Source of the DNA: Planctomycetota bacterium
GTDB lineage: Bacteria > Planctomycetota > Planctomycetia > Pirellulales > Pirellulaceae
DNA: 64,000 nucleotides
Assembly (NCBI GenBank): GCA_029259935.1
Contig: JAJDEH010000444.1
Span: 1-64,000 of the forward strand
Direction of reading: 5' to 3'
Positions 8,869 through 17,210 of the stretch are shown piece after piece (within the stretch, counting starts at the first letter, position 1; every line of letters starts with the position of its first letter). A program made the translations under genes and the position numbers. The notes below the pieces were generated by a model. That model did not search any database. It saw only the letters and a program-made list of their open reading frames with translations, and was not told where the DNA came from.

Positions 8869-9660
8869 CTACTCGTCAATTGGCACTGTCATCTGAATCA
8901 GGTTGAACGCGGCGCCTTGCGAGTCCATGGCCACGCAGATGTGCCCCACGGACACTTCAAATGGCGGCCGCAAAATTCGCCCGCCCAACTGTTGAAGTTT
9001 TTCCGTTGACGCATGTATATCCGCTACCGCGAAATAAACAGACCAATGAGGAGGGATTTCACCCATCTCGCTGGTCATCTCCAGCATGCCGCCGTTCATG
9101 CGGCCGTTGAGTTTAAAATTCCAATAAGCCGCTGTGCCGGTTTCTTCCTTGGCAAATTCCCAGCCAAATAGATCGCCGTAAAACTTCAGAGCCGAGGCAG
9201 GGTCGCGTGTCATCAGTTCATTCCAAACCCAACTGTTGGGAGCGTTGACGATTTGCGCCCCGCAATGGGCTAGCGGTTGCCACAGGGAAAGGAACGCGCC
9301 GGTTGGATCTTGAAGGATGGCCATGCGTCCCGCGTCAACAACTTGCATCGGCTCCATAATGATATTGGCACCCAGTTCATCCGCCTTCTTTGTAACTGAG
9401 TCGGCGTCGTCCACATCGACATAGCTGCTCCACACGGGCGGCCGCCCCGACGCTTTCATCTCGTCGTTCATTTCGCCCATTCCCGCCACTTGCTGCTTGT
9501 CCAGCGTGAAGATGCTGTACGGCGGGCCACCATGCGTATCTTGATCCTCACTTTGCCAGCCGAACAATTCACCATAAAAATTCTTCGCGGCCGCCGCGTC
9601 ATGAGCCATCAAATCGACCCAACAAAACTGGCCTTGGGAATAGGGAGTTTTCGTGGGCAC
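8869..9660 (-). CDS. VOC family protein, two glyoxalase-fold domains
   Basis: From the GTG at 9660 the protein has 263 residues and two tandem VOC domains: the first begins GQFCWVDLMAHDAAAAKNFY, the second SWVWNELMTRDPASALKFY. Each opens with the D-x-x-x-A-x-x-FYGxLFGW pattern typical of the glyoxalase/bleomycin-resistance/dioxygenase superfamily, and the arrangement is like the mycobacterial CFP30B type. The start is decided by an AAGGAG ribosome site (9667-9672) placed six bases before GTG; an ATG at 9675 overlaps that site. Metal ligands are only partly evident, so the reaction is unknown. It is convergent with the large secreted gene and separated from it by a repeat. Confidence 0.88.
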   Translation of the reverse strand: MPTKTPYSQGQFCWVDLMAHDAAAAKNFYGELFGWQSEDQDTHGGPPYSIFTLDKQQVAGMGEMNDEMKASGRPPVWSSYVDVDDADSVTKKADELGANIIMEPMQVVDAGRMAILQDPTGAFLSLWQPLAHCGAQIVNAPNSWVWNELMTRDPASALKFYGDLFGWEFAKEETGTAAYWNFKLNGRMNGGMLEMTSEMGEIPPHWSVYFAVADIHASTEKLQQLGGRILRPPFEVSVGHICVAMDSQGAAFNLIQMTVPIDE

Positions 9661-9666
9661 GACATT

Positions 9667-9672
9667 CTCCTT
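9667..9672 (-). promoter_or_regulatory. Ribosome binding site that selects the GTG start of the VOC gene
   Basis: On the minus strand AAGGAG is followed by AATGTC and GTG. The spacing of six bases favours GTG at 9660 over the ATG at 9675, which would leave the site inside the coding frame. Confidence 0.7.
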
Positions 9673-9882
9673 CATGTTGAGAGTTGTATTGGAAAATCCA
9701 CGGTGAGTCCCCAGGTTACCGGGCCGATGACTCCGATTCAAATTGAACTAAGTTGTTATACACAAGTGTTCGCCCATGGCGACCCGTCGCCGCCCGGGCG
9801 AGCCCTTGACGTTCATCGAGGGGCAGGCCCGCGGCGCTGGCCGAAAGAACTTGCCAATCGGCCTTGGGTTTTTGGCGACAGG

Positions 9883-10281
9883 TCAAGGTTCCTCGGAAGC
9901 CTCTCGCTGTTGCAGGCCGCTCACCAAAGCCGCAACTTGCAGCTCAAGTTGCTTCACCTCCAAGCGAACTATGTACTTGTTGAGCTCCATGACGAAATAC
10001 AGTTCCGCGAGTCCCTCCAGAATGATGCATACGGCGAAACCCGTCGCCCAAGCGATCATCGCCCGCGTACTTTCGACTTGGAAAAACTGAATCGCCGAAA
10101 TGACCATCAGCGTGATGAATACACCCATCACCGCCAAGTGCATGAACGTGAACCATTTCGTTTGCCCGCGGAACATTGCCTTCAAGCTCTCAAAATATGC
10201 CGCCTGGTCCTCGTGGTCATCAAACAGCGCCGCTTGTTCCGCTTCGAGTGCATCTTGGATTTCTTGGTCGACGTTTTTCAT
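9883..10281 (-). CDS. DUF6768 family two-span membrane protein
   Basis: The 132-residue protein starts at the ATG at 10281 with an AGGAG site upstream and overlaps the stop of the sigma factor gene by four bases (ATGA), so the two are probably translationally coupled. It has an acidic N-terminal helix (MKNVDQEIQDALEAEQAALF), two membrane spans (near WFTFMHLAVMGVFITLMVIS and the stretch AWATGFAVCIILEGLAELY) and a C-terminal amphipathic helix rich in Glu, Leu and Lys. This layout matches the small planctomycete DUF6768 proteins found next to ECF sigma factors. By position it could be a membrane anti-sigma partner, but no zinc-binding or known anti-sigma fold is visible, so that is inference. 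Confidence 0.85.
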   Translation of the reverse strand: MKNVDQEIQDALEAEQAALFDDHEDQAAYFESLKAMFRGQTKWFTFMHLAVMGVFITLMVISAIQFFQVESTRAMIAWATGFAVCIILEGLAELYFVMELNKYIVRLEVKQLELQVAALVSGLQQREASEEP

Positions 10282-10838
10282 GATTCGCTCCTTTGCAGTA
10301 TTTGCTTCAACTTCTCCCGCGCGTGATGCAATCGCGATTTCACGGTCCCCGTGGGGATGCCTAGCGCCGCGGCAATGTCTTTGGTCGACATGCGATCGAG
10401 ATACTTCATGGAAAGAATTTGCTGGCTGCCGGGCGGCAACGAGCGGATGCCTTGCCGAACGGCTGATTGCACACTCGCCCTGCCTTCCGCGGAAATGCCA
10501 TCGTCGCCGGCATCCGCATTCCGTTGAGCGAGACTTTCGCAAAGCTCTTTTTGGCGCGCCTTGCGCCGCACCCAGTCCGCCGACTTATTGGCCACGATAC
10601 GGTAAGCCCAGCCACGGAAGGATCCAGGCACTTTCAGCCGTCGCAGGTTGCGAATAATATCCATCCATGCATCTTGCACGATATCACTCGCCGCCTCGGT
10701 TTCGCGCGTCAAGTACCACGCATGCCGCCGCAACCGCTCATTCCACCGGTCTACCAGTTTTTCCAGCGACTGGACATCGCCACTTTGGCATTTCAATACC
10801 AGCAACTCGTCGTAAATTCGGTCGGGTGATTTCGCCAT
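10278..10838 (-). CDS. ECF RNA polymerase sigma factor
   Basis: The 186-residue protein has the two ECF sigma domains. Region 2 spans roughly residues 20-90, with SDIVQDAWMDIIRNLRRL and FRGWAYRIVANKSADWVRR; region 4 spans 128-180, with SLPPGSQQILSMKYLDRMS and the helix-turn-helix DIAAALGIPTGTVKSRLH. It has no extra C-terminal domain. It heads a two-gene unit with the DUF6768 membrane protein, the usual planctomycete arrangement for a sigma factor held by a membrane partner. Upstream, inverted GTTCGAACC/GGTTCGAAC motifs could be part of an autoregulated promoter. Confidence 0.95.
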   Translation of the reverse strand: MAKSPDRIYDELLVLKCQSGDVQSLEKLVDRWNERLRRHAWYLTRETEAASDIVQDAWMDIIRNLRRLKVPGSFRGWAYRIVANKSADWVRRKARQKELCESLAQRNADAGDDGISAEGRASVQSAVRQGIRSLPPGSQQILSMKYLDRMSTKDIAAALGIPTGTVKSRLHHAREKLKQILQRSES

Positions 10839-10855
10839 TGCATCGTACTACAGTC

Positions 10856-10912
10856 GTTCGAACCAGGCGTTGGTTCAATCCATTTTCGAGAAACGAACCG
10901 ACAGGTTCGAAC
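10856..10912 (-). promoter_or_regulatory. Inverted GTTCGAACC motifs upstream of the ECF sigma gene
   Basis: GTTCGAACC at 10856-10864 and its reverse complement GGTTCGAAC at 10904-10912 flank two further GGTTC-type cores (10872-10876 and, inverted, 10894-10899). They lie 18-75 bases before the sigma gene start. A role as operator or ECF-type promoter is inference from position only. Confidence 0.4.
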
Positions 10913-10971
10913 ACCGAAGGACGATTCGACGATCCGGTCGAGTCAACCGGTTCCGCGGCAGGCCATCCGAT

Positions 10972-12078
10972 TCAACCGCCAAACGTGATCGAAAGGTCCC
11001 GAATGTAGTCAATGGCTTCTTCCAGCTCCGGTGCTTGCACACCTGGCTGACGTCCGTCGCGGTCGCAGCGGCATAACGAGACCAACTCTTCATAGCTCTC
11101 GCACTTGCGCAACCGCCGATGCGCTCGGCGTCCGATAGTATGATCCAAGATCGAGTGCGCGATCATGTGGTGTTCGATCAGCCAATGGGTTCGCTCGGTG
11201 ATAAACCCGTCGAGCGATTCCAAGCCGGCCAGCACATGGTCTTGGGGATCAATTCCCTTGCCGATGTCATGCAGCAAGGCGGCCAGCATAAATTCTTCGT
11301 CATACGGCAGTTCGTCCCGCGCCAGATCGAACACTTGCAAACTGTGGTACAGCACATCCCCTTCGGGATGATACTTGGGACTCTGCTTGACATATTCCAA
11401 CGGCAGCAGCAGTGACTCGTAGACCTGAAAACGGTCGACCGTTTGTTCGACTTCTTCCATGGCTTCATCCAAGTCGATATCGGCGTATTCGCGTTGCAGA
11501 AACTGCTCCAGTTCGTTGATGCTGGCCCGTTCGATCGCCTTGCCGGTGATCGAACTTTTGAAAACATAATGCGCCTTGTCCGAGGCATAGATCGTCAATT
11601 CGACGGGAAACCGGTCCTTGATATGGATGTGGGTGAACACGCGTTCTTCTCCATCCTTGCGGACTCGTTTCCGTTCGACGTCGTAGACCATTGCCTCGGC
11701 GTCCAGCGTGGCGGCCACCGACTCGACACGGTCGCAAAACAGATGCAAGTCGATATCCGATCCTTGGCGAATGTGCCCGGTGAATACGCTGCCGATCAGC
11801 CGCGGCCGAAACCGCCGCAACAGGCGCATCAACCGCAGCGCCTCAAGACGCATTTCGCGCAGGTTCACGGTCCGTCCGTCGCCTTCGTGCATACGAGCAA
11901 AGGACTGGATTTCATCGCGAATCTCGGCGTTGCTCGGCAGATCAGCCGGCTTGACCCAGCCGCGGCATATTCGCCGAGCGGCTTTGATCTTAGCGCGAAA
12001 GTATTCGGATTCCTGGCGCTGGTACATCAGGCGCGCGGCTTCCCAGGTGATCTGCCGCCGCAGTTTCGAAGAATTCAT
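10972..12078 (-). CDS. Nucleotidyltransferase-HD domain fusion protein
   Basis: The 368-residue protein starts best at the ATG at 12078 (the frame extends upstream only through a TTG). The N-terminal half holds a minimal nucleotidyltransferase motif, GSVFTGHIRQGSDIDLHLF, with the D-x-D metal pair and a later acidic strand (FPVELTIYA). The C-terminal half is an HD phosphohydrolase: HSLQVFD, then LAALLHDIGKG with the His-Asp doublet, then IEHHMIAHSILDHT. The order resembles the head of bacterial CCA-adding enzymes plus an HD domain, but the poly(A) polymerase arm between them is not recognisable, so it is not a standard tRNA nucleotidyltransferase. The substrate is unknown; a coupled add-and-remove nucleotide reaction is one possibility. 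Confidence 0.82.
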   Translation of the reverse strand: MNSSKLRRQITWEAARLMYQRQESEYFRAKIKAARRICRGWVKPADLPSNAEIRDEIQSFARMHEGDGRTVNLREMRLEALRLMRLLRRFRPRLIGSVFTGHIRQGSDIDLHLFCDRVESVAATLDAEAMVYDVERKRVRKDGEERVFTHIHIKDRFPVELTIYASDKAHYVFKSSITGKAIERASINELEQFLQREYADIDLDEAMEEVEQTVDRFQVYESLLLPLEYVKQSPKYHPEGDVLYHSLQVFDLARDELPYDEEFMLAALLHDIGKGIDPQDHVLAGLESLDGFITERTHWLIEHHMIAHSILDHTIGRRAHRRLRKCESYEELVSLCRCDRDGRQPGVQAPELEEAIDYIRDLSITFGG

Positions 12079-12180
12079 CAGAGAGCGTCGCTTTAGAGCC
12101 AATCAAGGGCGACGCGAGGCTATGGGAAAGAAGTAATTCGTAGATTATAGAACGCAAATCAAGAAAGAGGAATGTCGAAT

Positions 12181-12232
12181 GTCGTTGTTCGCTCCGCGAA
12201 CAAAACGCCATGATCGCGGCGCGATCAGCGAT
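12181..12232 (-). repeat. Paired-hairpin (REP-like) element, copy 2
   Basis: On the plus strand the hairpin TTGTTCGC-TCC-GCGAACAA is followed by a seven-base spacer (AACGCCA) and the hairpin TGATCGC-GGC-GCGATCA, flanked by GTCG and CGAT. It has the opposite orientation to copy 1 and lies between the start of the NTase-HD gene and the end of the ABC gene. Confidence 0.88.
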
Positions 12233-12271
12233 AAAGCGGGGCAGTGCAATTTTGTAACATACAACCGTTCG

Positions 12272-12307
12272 CCTCCCCTCTAACTCCCCCTTGGCAAGGG
12301 GGAGAAT
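12272..12307 (-). repeat. Dispersed palindromic repeat overlapping the end of the ABC gene
   Basis: The core CTCCCCCTTG-G-CAAGGGGGAG is a near-perfect palindrome followed (minus strand) by TTAGAGGGG. Related copies occur at 37210 and, degenerate, at 51717. Here the repeat encodes the last residues (EFSPLPRGS) and the stop codon of the FHA-ABC gene. Confidence 0.85.
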
Positions 12308-14298
12308 TCAATCCTGCGGATTGGTAGCCAGTTTGGTTTGGTGCCGCGTAGTTTGGTTTGCAGTACGTAACTGGTAAGCCACGATAGAACGACGGTTTGC
12401 GCCATCAAGCGAAGTAGGCTGCTGGCTAGCCAGCCCCCTTCTCCCAGGATCTCATCGACTTCTTCGCCTTCGGAGTACTTTTTCATTTGTAGTTCCGTGG
12501 AAAATGTGGCTCGCATGCCATCCATGGCCGAGTAGGCCGGAACCGTCAAACGCGATCCCATTTCCGTCCAGCCGTTCAAATTGGCGAAGCCGCTGGAGAA
12601 GATCGCTTGTGCGATGAGCAGTACGGGCAAGAGTGTCATGGCTCGTTCGGCGGAACCGGCGACCGCGGAAACCAGCAAACCCAAGGTCACGCCGGCGACC
12701 GCTGTTAAGGCCAGCACTAAGAATTTGTAGTCCATCGGTTGAGAGCCGTTGTCGGTTTGCGAGGGGCCGGTCAGCTCGGTGAAGTAGCTGGCCAGGGACA
12801 GCAGCACCACGACTTGTACAACGGCCAGAGCGCCCAGCAAGATCGTCTTGGAAAGCAGGTACGGCAGCGGGCGAATCCCGAATCTGGCTTCGTGCCGCAG
12901 AATGGTATCTTCCTTGACGATCTCCCGCACACTGGCCGTTCCCGCGCACCACAGCGTGGCCAGTACCAGGATGAAAACGACTTCCTTGGTGTCGGCCGCT
13001 TGGGCTTGCAGCGATTCGCTGGTGATGCTGCCAAAGGCCGCCGCCACCATCAATCCGATCACTGGTGCCTGCAAAAACAGTAACAGCAGATAGCGCCAAT
13101 CGGCACGCTGAAGTTCAAAATATCGGCGCAATAGCTGTTTTGTTTGTTCCAAGATCGGCGCGGGCGAGTGGGACGCAGTGGCTGGTGGCTCGTCGGCCGA
13201 CGCCGCTGTTTCGGTTTTCAAATTCTCGCGCAGACGCGACCGGTCGAACAATTCTCGCCACTGGCTGGCCGTTCGTTGGTCCTGTTTGACGTACACATCT
13301 TCGATGGCATCAATTCCGAAGAACCCCATCAGCTCGTGCGGAGTGCCGTAAAAGACAGCCTGGCCATCCATTAGATAGAGCAGTCGATCACATTCGGTCA
13401 GTCGAGCTGGAAAGTGCGTGATACAGATCACGGTGCGGCCTTCGTTGGCCAGTTCTCGGAAAAGATGCATCATCTTTTCCTCGCTGCCCGGGTCCAGGCC
13501 CGAGGTGACTTCATCGAACAGCAGGACTTGTGGATCGCCGAGCAATTCCGCGGCCAGCGCCACCCGCTTGCGCTGTCCGCCGGAGAGCCGCGAGATGCGC
13601 AGATTTTTGGGTCCGTCGAACTTCACCCGGCGCAACACTCCATCCACCAGCTCGCGTCGTTCCCGGTCCGAACCGCCAACCCGCTTGAGCCGTGCGATAT
13701 GCAACAGCGCCGAGGTCGCCGTTAACGCCTCATGGATCACAATCTCCTGCGGCAGGTAGGCGATCTTTTGATTGGATCGAAGCAGCGACGGTGTCGTCGG
13801 TTCGCCGTTGAAAACGATCTGTCCCCGCGCGGGACTGATCAACCCCGCCAGCGCGCGAATCAGAGTTGATTTTCCCGAACCCGAGGCTCCCAGGATACCG
13901 ACAAATTCTCCGGGGCGAATCCGCGCGGAAACGTCGCTCAGAATGTCACGCCGTTCCCCGCCCGCCGACACGGAAACCGAAACTCCGGCTAGGGTGATTC
14001 CCGAAGGACTTGCTGTTGAGGTTCCACGCGGACCCAGCGAAACGGTCGCCTCGCCCAACTGAACCTGGTCGCCGCGCTGGACGGCTACCAATCCCCGAAC
14101 CTCGACACCGTTCACAAAGGTGCCGTGGGTGCTGTTCATGTCGCGAAGGTACACCTGGCCGTTCTTGCACAGCAGCCGCGCATGGCGAGCGTCGACCGAA
14201 GCATCTTCGATGACGATGTCGGCGTGGGGGCCAGAGCCAATAATCAGTTCCTGATCGGGCCCCCCCTGCTCTACCAGCGACAACATGGAATCCGCCAT
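12280..14298 (-). CDS. FHA domain-containing ABC transporter, ATPase-permease fusion (ABCG-like)
   Basis: The 672-residue protein joins three parts. Residues 15-90 are an FHA domain, which binds phosphothreonine peptides (GSGPHADIVI, ARHAR with His39, DMNSTHGTFVNG). Residues 100-340 are an ABC ATPase with Walker A GASGSGKST (137-145), signature LSGGQ (238-242) and Walker B VLLFDE (258-263). Residues 395-655 form a six-span ABC-2 permease, the half-transporter order of the ABCG type. The start lies three bases after the stop of the upstream pseudokinase gene, so the two form an operon. The last nine residues come from an inserted repeat. The FHA domain suggests control by protein phosphorylation; the transported substrate is unknown. 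Confidence 0.92.
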   Translation of the reverse strand: MADSMLSLVEQGGPDQELIIGSGPHADIVIEDASVDARHARLLCKNGQVYLRDMNSTHGTFVNGVEVRGLVAVQRGDQVQLGEATVSLGPRGTSTASPSGITLAGVSVSVSAGGERRDILSDVSARIRPGEFVGILGASGSGKSTLIRALAGLISPARGQIVFNGEPTTPSLLRSNQKIAYLPQEIVIHEALTATSALLHIARLKRVGGSDRERRELVDGVLRRVKFDGPKNLRISRLSGGQRKRVALAAELLGDPQVLLFDEVTSGLDPGSEEKMMHLFRELANEGRTVICITHFPARLTECDRLLYLMDGQAVFYGTPHELMGFFGIDAIEDVYVKQDQRTASQWRELFDRSRLRENLKTETAASADEPPATASHSPAPILEQTKQLLRRYFELQRADWRYLLLLFLQAPVIGLMVAAAFGSITSESLQAQAADTKEVVFILVLATLWCAGTASVREIVKEDTILRHEARFGIRPLPYLLSKTILLGALAVVQVVVLLSLASYFTELTGPSQTDNGSQPMDYKFLVLALTAVAGVTLGLLVSAVAGSAERAMTLLPVLLIAQAIFSSGFANLNGWTEMGSRLTVPAYSAMDGMRATFSTELQMKKYSEGEEVDEILGEGGWLASSLLRLMAQTVVLSWLTSYVLQTKLRGTKPNWLPIRRIEFSPLPRGS

Positions 14299-14301
14299 GG
14301 A

Positions 14302-16605
14302 TTACTCCAGCCTCCAGATTTCATTGTGAGTAATCGCCACGATGTTGCCGTTGGGGGCGACCCAGGCGTCTATGAAAGCGACCGCTTCGTCGTGCTTGCC
14401 GTTGACCACCCTGCTCCAGTTGTCTTTCGATCGTTGCCAAATCGTTCCGCTGCTGTCCATGACCCAATACTTCGATTCGTCGACACCCCAGACCGCGATT
14501 AGATTCTTCGAGGTCGGGCGGCCTTCATTCACTTCATTGATCGACTGCTGTACCGTTTCGCGTTCCTGGATGCGATGCAGAAAGACACTGCCTTTGGATC
14601 CCACAAAGACCATGATCTTCGGATTGCCGGGCGGGCCTCCCAACCAAGCTGCCGTGACATCGCCCTCCAACAGATTCGCGTCGACGATCGTGCCTTTCGC
14701 TTGCCAGCGGCCATTTTCAAATCGGACGAGAATGATGTCGCCTTCCTTGGCGGGCCGATACCAGTCGTCTCCGCGAAAATTCGCCACATCATGTTTCCCA
14801 ACACATCCCCAGCCGATCCCCAACGAGGGCGTTCTGATGTGCCGGATGGCCCCCACCGGGCGGTCGTCGCGGCCAACTTCCTTTTCAAAAACGTGGTGGC
14901 TGTCTCGTAGCGATTCTTCCTCCAGGCACAGCATCCGTTTGTTTGGGACGTTGATGGACCACAAGTTGCCAAGTTTTAGATAGTCCATTTCTTCCTGGCT
15001 TTTCAGCAGCAGCGTGCCATTTTGCTTGTGGTCCACCGCCTGCAGTTGCAGCGTGTGCAGATGGGCCAGGCCGGTGGCGTCGAGGCGAAACAGTTCGGGA
15101 CTCTTCTCTTGGTCCATTCCCGTGATGTACACCGTGGAAGCATTGGCGACTCGGCAGACGCCATCCTTCAATCTGGGGTCGAAGCCGGCGAAGCTCCATT
15201 TACCGTCTTTGCGGTGCAACATCGGCCCGGCACTGCCCGACACCCAATAAGACCGGTCGTTCCAACCGACCACGGAATTAAATTTCAGATCCGTTCGATG
15301 GATGATCTCGCGGGCTTCCTTGGCGGCAGTGTCCAAGTCGACCGAATTGTGCTGGCTCCAAGTCGAACCGTCGTAGCTTCTGTCCGCATAGGTGAGGATC
15401 GTATCGGCGAACCCGCGCACGGAACTCTTTCCGATTGGCAGTTTGTCCCAGACGGAATCCAATCCGAAATAGCAAGTGGCCAGTGCGGCGATGACCAGGA
15501 TCAGAAAAAACGCCTTGCCGAACTTGCGACGCTTTCGAGGCCTGGGCGAAGAAGCCGCCGCGCGTGCAACTTGGAGATCATGGCCTGCGCGTGACGTCGC
15601 GAGTTGTGTTCGGTCGCCGGGCAAGCTGGGAGGAACCTTGCTGAGATGCCCCGGCATGGGCGGCCCCGCCGCGACCATGGGCGGTACCGGAGGGCCAACG
15701 CGCAGCGCGTCTTTTGCGGTGGAGAATGACCGGAAGCGCCGTTCTGGATTCGTTCGACAACATCCATCAATGAAGGCGTCCCATTCCTTCAGGTTGGAGT
15801 CTATGTCGCTGGGCAACGCGTCGGCGCCGTGGTGTTTGCCTGTCAGCAAGAGGAAGGCCAGCTTGCCGACTCCGTAAAGATCGGCACGAACTAAATCGAC
15901 CGCGCCGGCTTGGGCAATTTCGGGGGCTGTAAACTGCATGGCCCGCAACTCGTCCGGGCGTCGCCGGGCCAGCAAACTCAACCAGGGCGACGGAAGCACG
16001 ACGACCTCCGAGAAGTCGCGGGAAGCGAAGACTTGTTCGGGGGAAAAATCAAGCACCGGCGTCGGCAACTGGTGCAGTTCGCTAAGCCCCCGCAGCAGCG
16101 ATTTAACCATCGTCAAGACATCCGCCGAATCGTAAGACAGCCGCTCGGATGAAAGTGGCATACAGTGCCCTGGAATCGTCCACGACACTCGGCCTCCGCC
16201 GGCCTTAAGCGACGTCATGGTAGCCACCGAGCGAATTCGTTGTTGGCGCTGCGCGCTGGCAAGCGGCTCCAGAACACCAGTAAGCCGCGCGGCGTCGACC
16301 GATGTCGGTAGAGTACAGACCACGGCCCACTGCCCGGATTCCTGAATTTCGGCGACAACCTGCCCGAACGGCGTTTTGTTTCTGTGCTGGATCGACAACT
16401 GGCGACTCGCTGTTGGAATGGGGGAGAAGGCCGGAGAGTTTTGGATCGAGTTTCCGATCAAACTCCCAGCCTGGCGTGGTGTTACGACAACCGAACGAAA
16501 GTCGGATTGCGGAATAGTTGGCCGATGTTCGCCCGTCGAACAGTGCACCAAAGCGACACAAAACGCCAAGCGACGTAGTGAAGGAGTCGCGAACCTGTAA
16601 CCCAC
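14302..16605 (-). CDS. Transmembrane pseudokinase with C-terminal sensor-like region
   Basis: The 767-residue frame contains a Ser/Thr-kinase-like domain at about 75-305. The catalytic loop aligns as VLDFSPEQ (183-191) against HRDLKPEN, keeping the aspartate but losing Lys and Asn; the DFG position reads LPS; TAPEI (226-230) and ADLYGVGKLAFLLLTG match subdomains VIII and IX; RTNPERRFRS matches XI. With the metal-binding aspartate missing I infer a pseudokinase. A basic patch and one membrane span (about 365-382) follow, then about 380 external residues rich in short beta strands, including repeated W and G motifs suggesting a propeller. The GTG start at 16605 has no ribosome site, so the first 70 residues are uncertain. 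It is the promoter-proximal partner of the FHA-ABC gene. Confidence 0.75.
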   Translation of the reverse strand: MGYRFATPSLRRLAFCVALVHCSTGEHRPTIPQSDFRSVVVTPRQAGSLIGNSIQNSPAFSPIPTASRQLSIQHRNKTPFGQVVAEIQESGQWAVVCTLPTSVDAARLTGVLEPLASAQRQQRIRSVATMTSLKAGGGRVSWTIPGHCMPLSSERLSYDSADVLTMVKSLLRGLSELHQLPTPVLDFSPEQVFASRDFSEVVVLPSPWLSLLARRRPDELRAMQFTAPEIAQAGAVDLVRADLYGVGKLAFLLLTGKHHGADALPSDIDSNLKEWDAFIDGCCRTNPERRFRSFSTAKDALRVGPPVPPMVAAGPPMPGHLSKVPPSLPGDRTQLATSRAGHDLQVARAAASSPRPRKRRKFGKAFFLILVIAALATCYFGLDSVWDKLPIGKSSVRGFADTILTYADRSYDGSTWSQHNSVDLDTAAKEAREIIHRTDLKFNSVVGWNDRSYWVSGSAGPMLHRKDGKWSFAGFDPRLKDGVCRVANASTVYITGMDQEKSPELFRLDATGLAHLHTLQLQAVDHKQNGTLLLKSQEEMDYLKLGNLWSINVPNKRMLCLEEESLRDSHHVFEKEVGRDDRPVGAIRHIRTPSLGIGWGCVGKHDVANFRGDDWYRPAKEGDIILVRFENGRWQAKGTIVDANLLEGDVTAAWLGGPPGNPKIMVFVGSKGSVFLHRIQERETVQQSINEVNEGRPTSKNLIAVWGVDESKYWVMDSSGTIWQRSKDNWSRVVNGKHDEAVAFIDAWVAPNGNIVAITHNEIWRLE

Positions 16606-16750
16606 AACCGTCAGGCTTCATGCCCTAACCAATTCTCTGCATCCTATCCGACCTACCGCCTTTGTGCCAGTTACCTGCTGTGAGGAGTGAAGGGTTTGCT
16701 TCGCGGGTTTGACTGAATTCCAAATTGAACGTGGCCTATTTGGAGCAATG

Positions 16751-17059
16751 ATGAAAGTTGAAATACCTAGCGACTATGGGATGGTCGTTCAGAGATTGAT
16801 TTCCGACGGCAAGTTCAACAGCGAAAGCGAAGTTATCGCCGAGGGACTGCGGCTGATCGTCATGCGGGAAAAACTCCACCAAGAAATCCAAGTGGGTTTG
16901 GACGACTTGGAGGCCGGAAATCGAGTCGCCGCGGGCGAGGTTTACGACGAGGCAAAACGCAGGATCAAGGCGATCGGGGAACGCAGTAGGCCATGGCCGA
17001 GGTCCACTATTCGACGTTCGCGGCGGCTGACCTCTACGAGATTGCCGAATATATCGTAA
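16751..17059 (+). CDS. parD: ParD-like antitoxin, C-terminally extended by a frame slip
   Basis: Starting at the ATG at 16751, five bases after GGAG, residues 1-76 read as a ribbon-helix-helix ParD antitoxin: MMKVEIPSDYG-like strand, ISDGKFNSESEVIAEGLRLI, and a toxin-binding helix ending AKRRIKAIGER. The family normally stops here, just before parE. In this copy the frame continues about 25 residues into the toxin start; removal of one base near 16985-16989 would create a TAG immediately before the parE ATG. The antitoxin may still fold and bind its operator. It is probably an orphan because the toxin is truncated. Confidence 0.75.
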   Translation: MKVEIPSDYGMVVQRLISDGKFNSESEVIAEGLRLIVMREKLHQEIQVGLDDLEAGNRVAAGEVYDEAKRRIKAIGERSRPWPRSTIRRSRRLTSTRLPNIS

Positions 17060-17076
17060 ACGCGGCCACGGCGTAG
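16993..17076 (+). pseudogene. Truncated ParE-like toxin
   Basis: The frame MAEVHYSTFAAADLYEIAEY is the typical first helix of RelE/ParE toxins (x-A-x-x-D-L-x-E-I-x-x-Y-I), but a TAG stops it after 27 codons, where full toxins have 95-100. The following 70 bases in other frames do not restore the rest of the family. The start overlaps the extended parD frame. Confidence 0.7.
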
Positions 17077-17210
17077 CCAGTTTGAAATCTCCGCTGGACT
17101 CCAACAACTGGCGGTGGCATGGATGGATGCCATTGGCCGGGAATAAAAGAGCAATGCGCGGGATCTAGGCTAGTGTAGCCTGCACCTCCATTCGCGAGTC
17201 GTATTCAGTT

